A DNA stretch of 26,054 bases, taken from Nephromyces sp. MM_2019. Lineage: Eukaryota > Apicomplexa > Aconoidasida > Nephromycida. The DNA is taken from NCBI GenBank assembly GCA_015657535.1, contig JADHZB010002074.1, positions 1 through 26,054 on the forward strand, read 5' to 3'. The stretch's first letter is position 1; each line of letters begins with the position of its first letter. Shown here in pieces: positions 20,901 through 26,054 of this stretch. The notes beneath the pieces are model-generated. The model saw only the letters and a list, made by a program, of their open reading frames with translations. It was not told the DNA's origin and made no database searches. A program made the translations under genes and the position numbers.

Positions 20901-23709
20901 CATTATGTAACTCGGAGTAATTATACCTATTACTACTCATTGCTATTACTTTTGGCTAGCTTTTGCATGCTTACCTACTTGTCTCATAGCATACAGATGT
21001 TTAATAATCGTATATATTCGTGTGTGTGCATGAACAAACCACCATTTGAACTTTATTCATTTACTTGTATTACTCTTTTGCTTTTTAATACCGCTATTGC
21101 AGTCATAACTTAATAAAGCGGCATTTTTACTGCAAAAAAGTTCAAATTTTCTTTGGAATGAATTGCTGGGTTTTCTCTCAATGTTTACGTGTATTATTGT
21201 ATTACTTTAAGACTTCCCCAAGCCGCCCCGTGTGTGTTTCCCTATAACTTTTTTATCCTCTTTTATATACATCTCTTTCAATGCGATTCAAAATCGGCTA
21301 AAATATTCTTCTTTTTCCTTCTTTATACACCTTTATGATTTTGAAATTGATCAGTTAACGACTCTTTTAGAAATTCTTTATTTTTTATTGTGTGTCTGAT
21401 ATCTAGCTTTCTCTTCTCAACTTTAGCTGTTAACATGTTATTTCTACGAAATTATCTCACGCAGGCAAGAGATGTAGTGAGTGTATGTGTTGTCACATAG
21501 GAACAGATGCTGTGAGGGTGTTTTTGCTCGAATATAAGTTGTTAGGAGCGTGTGCTTGCATAAATGTAAGATTTTGTGAGCTTTTATGCTCTCAAGCAGG
21601 AAGTGATATTGTGAGGGTGCGTATTATCAAGCAGAAAGAGATGGTGTGAGGGTTTGTTTGCATAAATGCAAGATTTTATTTACGCAAAAATCCACTGCTC
21701 ATTTCCTGCAAATCTTACTCGTGAATTTTCTTCAAAATATAGGTCTGGCACGTTGTAATTGGTTCGAAATTCGCTGTTGCGAGGGCAACGTCTTCTTCAG
21801 GGCAAGGATTATCTTCTTCGATCTTATCCTCCACTTCTACAGATCGGCAGCAGGTGGTGAAAAACTCCTCCACAACAAACGAAGCTGCTTTTGTTGAGCT
21901 TTTTGCAAAGGCTGGAAAACATAAGATAATATGCTATCAGCATTCTCAGGCAGAGGCTGCTCGATGGGATTCGAGCTGGTTGATGAAGCGCTTTCCCATC
22001 ATCATCATGGTTCTTGTATTCTTGTTACTTTTGCTGAGAAACAGGTTATGTTCTAGTGTACCTGGCGGTGAAGATGAGGGTGGTGTTCAATCATTTGGAG
22101 TGCTTCATAGGTAAGCTTTATACGAAAACGAATGCAACTAGGGAGAAGCTATGAATATGCGGATTTTAGTGCTTGAAGGTGTGTGATTTTTGGAATAGTA
22201 CTCTTGGAACGTTGGAGAGTTATTACTAGCAAGATTGGCTTATAGATGCTCGGTTTGCGGGTTTTTTGAAAGCGAATTCTTCAGTAAGTGTATGCTGCTC
22301 AAACAGTGATGAAGGGAAGAAGAGAGAAATGGGTTTTTATCCGTCTTCATATGCGTGGTAACGATTTAGTCTTGTACTCGTTTAGCAATTGAATTAGTAA
22401 GTAATGTATAACTTTCCGTGTAGTTGACAGCTCACCTAATGTTTTAGGTTGGGGAGTGCAAAGAGTGTGTGTGACTGGTAAGCCTTATTTGTTGGCATTA
22501 CTTTCATGGAGATATATTGAAATTTGAGACGCTTTATATCAGTATTTCGCTGGCTTTTGAAGTGATTCTATAGATGATGTTTTATTCGATATCCTAGTGT
22601 TTTTCTCTCTTGTTTATTGGTCTTACCCTTGCTTATCCGTAAACACCTTTTCTTTGACAAAAGAATAGGTCAAAAACAGTCAAATCTCCCTAAAGTCAGA
22701 CCCCCGACATAACCCCACCAACACCACTCCCCGACATAGACCCCCCAGCACTACCCCCGGAAATATAGCCCCCAGCGCTTCCCCCCGACATACACCCCCG
22801 AACACCACCCTCCAACCCCGCCCCAACACCTCCCCCCAATACCAACCCCCAATGCCACCCTCCAACTAGCCTTTTGATCCCATTCGGTTCTCCCCCCTGG
22901 TCATTTCACGATGGTAACATGAAGATATTCATAATGAGCCATATCAAATTCTGCACCGTCTGTTTCCTTTGTTTTTGCAAGCTTCATACAATGAAGGAGA
23001 TGTTTCTCGTCTAGTATTTCCAAATTTCCTCCTCTTCTCAGGTTTTGTGTTAACAAGGGCTTTGATCTGACTATTTCTTTGCTTGCTGTTCCTCTAATAA
23101 CCACCGTCGTCATGAAGCTCTTCCAATTAAAGCATAGTCGAAATTAGCCGGCTTGCTGAATTATCGATAAGCTTTGATGTTTCGCTGTAATAGCTCTATT
23201 TTTTTTGTGTGCATATGTAAGCGTACTGATTGGTATGCGTGTATATGCAGGGCTTACTAAGGGGTCTCAAGCTATGAGTATGAAGTTGAGCTTGCTGGAC
23301 TCTTCTGTTTTATAATTGCGGGAATGTATTCATCTCAAGTTTAAAGTGCTGTTCGATCCTTAAAGGATAGGCCCAATGTGTCATTGTCAAGGTGAATATT
23401 ATGATGGAACTAGTTACCTAGACTTGCCAAGGAGCTAAGAATATATATACATAGTGTTTTTGATCTGTGTAGCAATGTTCTGACATTTAGCTCCTGTACA
23501 AATGTCGCACCGGGAGCTTCACATACACAGAATTTTATAATGGAGAACTACTTTTATATAAAGAAAATATAATATCCTTACCGCATATATTCTCTCCTAC
23601 CCTGTGAATACTAACATTTTCCTTTTTTTGGCTTATTCACAGTACTCACCAAAAAATCTATGATCAGAAAAAAACTAGAGCAGAAGATTTTGCATCATTT
23701 GAAACTTAA
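17934..23709 (+). CDS. Membrane-anchored protein with two divergent dynein light chain (LC8-like) domains
   Basis: LC8 is a small dimeric hub that binds peptides of dynein and many partners. Exons 17934-20366, 21743-22110, 22448-22477 and 23643-23709 give about 965 residues. Residues 1-300 are Ser/Pro-rich and probably disordered. LC8 domain 1 spans about 305-557: helix 1 (VIKIITDAYKQHFYP), a basic insertion (337-378), helix 2 and strand FAHAIKAGLDSSLTPEWHVI with Trp402-His403, then FRLN, a roughly 120-residue insertion and the last strand (YIIIVYKSPEF). Domain 2 starts near 760: MSIVKRCFMEYSVDDLQEFA, then, across intron 1, VWHVVIGSKFAV (Trp813-His814), a Ser/Thr insertion, and FVELFAKAGKHKIICYQ. 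A hydrophobic segment, about 893-910 (FPIIIMVLVFLLLLL), follows, then a tail of about 56 residues. Joins match in phase; donors are GTAAGTAT, GTAAGC and GTAAGC. Groove residues of canonical LC8 are largely changed, so partner binding may differ. The N-terminus and the microexon are less certain than the exon 1-2 join. Confidence 0.78.
20367..21742 (+). other. Intron 1 of the LC8-like gene, interrupting LC8 domain 2
   Basis: Donor GGGCCA|GTAAGTAT and acceptor CAAAATATAG flank a 1376-nt intron, phase 0. It lies precisely before the Trp-His strand of the second LC8 fold. Reading through the donor adds only a short tail (VSIRERVYTVEEWCFPY) before a stop, which gives a misleading 828-residue intronless protein. 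Near 21470-21670 the intron carries several diverged copies of a CAAG-CAGGAAG-GATATTGTGAGGGTG-type unit. Confidence 0.8.
21470..21675 (+). repeat. Diverged repeats in intron 1 of the LC8-like gene
   Basis: The motif GTGAGGGT preceded by CAAG-like and AGATG/ATATT sequences recurs near 21510, 21615 and 21648. Two copies are followed by CATAAATGYAAGATTTT, near 21560 and 21660. Copies are imperfect and spacing is irregular, so this is an old tandem array or a set of related segments. Confidence 0.5.
22448..22477 (+). other. 30-nt microexon of the LC8-like gene
   Basis: Flanked by GTTTTAG and GTAAGCC, this exon is ten codons long and leaves phase 2 unchanged, so it can be included or skipped without a frameshift. 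It would add RLGSAKSVCD-type residues to the tail after the membrane segment. Confidence 0.5.
22676..22898 (+). repeat. Degenerate C-rich repeat tract in the last intron of the LC8-like gene
   Basis: CCCCGACATA-type units recur about every 30 bp between 22700 and 22800 (22701, 22731, a diverged CGGAAATATA copy near 22766, and 22788), within a longer C-rich stretch. The complementary strand has many G-runs. Composition resembles the tract in intron 1 of calcineurin B. Confidence 0.7.
22901..23113 (-). CDS. Small hypothetical ORF, antisense within an LC8-gene intron
   Basis: The ORF starts at an ATG and encodes 70 residues of mixed, protein-like composition (charged, low in Phe and Cys), unlike most chance ORFs here. 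The stretch TVVIRGTASKEIVRSKPLL followed by RRGGNLEILDEKH faintly resembles the N-terminal half of the coactivator MBF1. The helix-turn-helix half of that family is not visible downstream, where the strand becomes G-rich and non-coding. It could be a truncated copy, an exon of an unresolved minus-strand gene, or chance. Confidence 0.25.
   Translation of the reverse strand: MTTVVIRGTASKEIVRSKPLLTQNLRRGGNLEILDEKHLLHCMKLAKTKETDGAEFDMAHYEYLHVTIVK
23607..23642 (+). promoter_or_regulatory. Branch site and acceptor of the last LC8-gene intron
   Basis: TACTAAC lies about 28 bases upstream of a T-rich tract ending in CAG. This is the textbook optimal branch-point sequence and supports the acceptor at 23642. 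The exon after it opens in the required phase and encodes about 21 hydrophilic residues (THQKIYDQKKTRAEDFASFE) before a stop. Confidence 0.75.
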
Positions 23710-24204
23710 GGCTGTAAACTAATGGATACATTATTAATAACTTATTTGTCTCATGACAGGTAGCTCCTACGATGGCAATGGGCATGCTGGCTGGTGTGTG
23801 AAAGATTTTGTTGGGTGAAATTTTCAAAATTCCTTTATACAGCTAATAGGTAGCGCGTATGAGCATTTTTTGCGCAATTTAGTTTATTTTGTCATGCGCT
23901 TTGCATGTCTGCATGCACATTCCCTGGAGTGGATGCACAAATCAGAGGAGACTGGAATAAGTCCATATGTATGCATCGCATACCCGTTAAAAAAGTCTTT
24001 TAGATGAGGGGCTTAGTAGCTTTCCCCCTATAGACGTTTTATTTGAAGTGGGTTGCTTCTTGGTGTATAATGAAACGAATGATTAGAGAGGAAATTGCAG
24101 TTTCTACTGCTGCCTTTCGCCAGGGAGCTTACATGCATGCTCTGCCGTCTTTTTTTAAAAAGGAGAGAAAATTTCGAAGAAATCATCTCTACAGCCAGGA
24201 CTAT

Positions 24205-24366
24205 ATGCAGTTTCTTTTGTCGCTAGTTGTCATTGCTAGCTTCATGACTTGTCGGGAATCTTCTTTGCCGTCGTCCACGGCATTCACTAGTGAATGTGTG
24301 GATAGAGCATTTTCCTTATGGAGACTTGCTCCTGGTGAAGGTGGGAATACTTTGAAAGTTTACTAG
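24205..24366 (+). CDS. Possible signal-peptide exon or small secreted ORF
   Basis: ATG 24205 opens MQFLLSLVVIASFMTC, a credible signal peptide, then a short polar stretch ending at a stop after 53 residues. A donor-like GGTGAAGG near 24336 could splice it onward, but I found no following exon that matches in phase convincingly. The frame is open further upstream, to 24043. Chance is possible. Confidence 0.2.
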   Translation: MQFLLSLVVIASFMTCRESSLPSSTAFTSECVDRAFSLWRLAPGEGGNTLKVY

Positions 24367-25010
24367 CCAAACTTTGAGTACTCCAGCACTTTCTGCAGAA
24401 TTTTACATGATTTTGAGCTTAAAAAGTAGCTGACTTGGTTATGAAATTTACATTGCCTGGCGTGCGTGGGTATATGCGCCGTAACTATAAGTTTTGGCAC
24501 TAGAATCAGGTTGGTGATATTTTGTATTATTTCTAAGAATTCACTAGTTAATTAAGGTGTACCAAATCACAGCAAATTCAGCTCTTTTTCTCTCAAATAA
24601 CCTGCTTTTTGCGTTTTTTTTGTTACTGCTAATCATGTGAACACTTTTATTTGTGTAAGCTGGAGATTTTGCAATGGATATACATTGGTGACCCCGAGCG
24701 TCGGTATTTGCATAGATTTTGTGAGCTTTTCCTGTTGGTTTTTTTAAATATTATAAATTTACTCATGTTTTCCACCTTTAGCAAACAGGAACTTCATGCT
24801 TCAATAGGGAAACCATGACATACTTGTAGTGACCGTTATTTGTAAACATATGCTAGCTATTTGGCAGAAAAACTTTGTTGCCAGCGGATGAGCACACCTA
24901 CAAAAGCTTTTTGAGTTCCATAGGGATGAGACTGTGTTGGAGCGGGGAATATAGTGTTAGATTTAGTGGCTCGCAGCCATTTGTAACGTACTTTCAATTG
25001 TATTGTCTAG

Positions 25011-25223
25011 GTGTTGCCCCGCATAATTGGTGTGGAGAAAGAAAAGAGAACACTAGAAAGCAGTCCTAATATACATAGGAGCAGTCGCTTCCTTTATAAA
25101 AGCTTGCCATTAATTTTGCAAGTTGATTCATGCCTTTATCGCATACTTACCTATCAAAGCAAGCGTAACCCTGAGTGTACGAAAATAGAACGGAGCAGTT
25201 TTCATTTGGAGAAAGAGGATAAA
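25011..25223 (+). CDS. Possible terminal exon of an unidentified gene
   Basis: An acceptor-like TATTGTCTAG is followed by 70 open codons of ordinary, basic-polar protein composition (VEKEKRTLESSPNIHRSSRF and onward to HLEKEDK) and a stop. No ATG opens it and no upstream exon in phase 0 was found. The overlapping frame at 24875-25069 is a competing reading. Confidence 0.2.
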
Positions 25224-26054
25224 TAAAATAGTTCAAGCTTACTAGCTAGAGCGTTCCTATAGCGAACATTTACTCCTATGAATGCTGTTGTGCTCACAGT
25301 TGCATTGCTAGTGGCTACGGTACCGTAATTTGTTTGTGCAATTATTACAAAAAGCGGCTGATATCATCAGCAGGGTGTCCTTACTTTACAGGTATATCCT
25401 GAAGCTGTTGAGGAACGAAAACTCAAAAAGAAGAGTCACCTCTGTTATACATTGCTAGCCTGTTTCCCTCTGATGGTGAGGCACACAACTTTTTGTCTAC
25501 AATATTGTAGAGAAACTCCCGTGTTAACTTCTTTGTTCATTGCTTTCCATTTTCCCTACTTGAACCTCATGATTACCAGCCAAAGGGTTGGCTTTGTGGT
25601 AATTAAACAAATAAAATACATACTTCATAGTGGCCGGGAGAAGCCTTTGCTCAGCATAAGCATGCTTACCTGCTTTTCTTATCAAGTTTACCTAGTGGGG
25701 AAGAACGATAATGGTTTCCGAGTTTGTGAATTGTGGCAGCAACCGACTTTACCTTCTGCTGGTTTACTAGGATGGAGTACTTAGTGCATAGTAGCAAGCT
25801 CTTTAGTAGGGGATACTTGAGTTTAAAGGGTTTCTTTTTTGCCTTGCGTAAAGAAATGAAGCTGAACCGCCAAGGGACTGCTTTGTTGTTTATTTCCGTC
25901 GTAGCCAGCAGTTTGAACCTTTTTCTCATCGTACTCTCGCTAGCGCTCCAAAGAAATGTTCGGCGATCTGCTAGCAACCCTCTATAAAGCCAGGTGTGTT
26001 ATGTAACCAAGATGAACGCATTCGGTACTCATTCTCAGCAACTAAAATACGTGT

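Larger units (their letters stand above)
23710..26054. other. Right-hand region with weak coding hints only
   Basis: No gene can be assigned. Besides the two short ORFs listed separately, an ORF at 25856-25987 on + opens with MKLNRQGTALLFISVVASSL and a long hydrophobic stretch; it may be the first exon of a gene continuing past the window. An ORF at 25452-25784 on + is hydrophobic and Cys-containing without a domain. Minus ORF 25666-25977 is its likely shadow. Confidence 0.4.

Noticed and set aside
22680..22865. Gly/Trp-rich minus ORF
   Set aside because: It is the translation of the C-rich intronic repeat read on the other strand.
23350..23375. TTCGATCC resembling a tRNA T-loop
   Set aside because: Flanking bases do not pair and no acceptor or anticodon stem is present.

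Overview
This is eukaryotic nuclear DNA, A+T-rich. Its genes are broken by GT-AG introns with T-rich acceptors, and one intron has a near-perfect TACTAAC branch site. I see no operons, ribosome binding sites, tRNA, rRNA, CRISPR array or transposon. Two gene products point to a unicellular eukaryote with a flagellated stage: an enkurin-like axonemal protein and a protein built on dynein light chain LC8 folds. Calcineurin B excludes land plants. The lineage is not decided by what I can read; a protist such as an alveolate is a guess.

Layout from left to right: (1) calcineurin B on the + strand, 1115-4334, six coding exons. (2) About 3.8 kb without a convincing gene, holding a 27-bp tandem repeat. 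(3) A predicted secreted protein of unknown family on the + strand, 8165-10073, four or five exons. (4) A tail-to-tail gap, then an enkurin-like gene on the - strand, 14097-11786, three exons, one intron of GC-AG type. (5) About 3.8 kb between divergent genes, with a 58-bp exact duplication and small hairpins. (6) A long + strand gene, 17934-23709. It encodes about 965 residues with two divergent LC8 domains and a membrane segment near the C-terminus. (7) A right-hand region to the window end with only weak coding hints, two of them short ORFs beginning with a signal-like stretch.

The main result comes from joining exons. The 828-codon ORF at 17934-20420 looks like an orphan low-complexity protein. 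It contains a strong splice donor (20367) exactly where an LC8 fold breaks off. The exon at 21743 resumes in the same phase with the Trp-His strand that should come next, then a transmembrane segment. The product is a membrane-tethered tandem LC8 protein with large insertions in its loops, an architecture I do not recognise.

The genes do not form a pathway. The loose common thread is calcium signalling (calcineurin B; enkurins bind calmodulin in animals) and flagellar or microtubule biology (enkurin, LC8). Exon joins were made by eye from splice motifs, reading phase and family match, with no transcript evidence.
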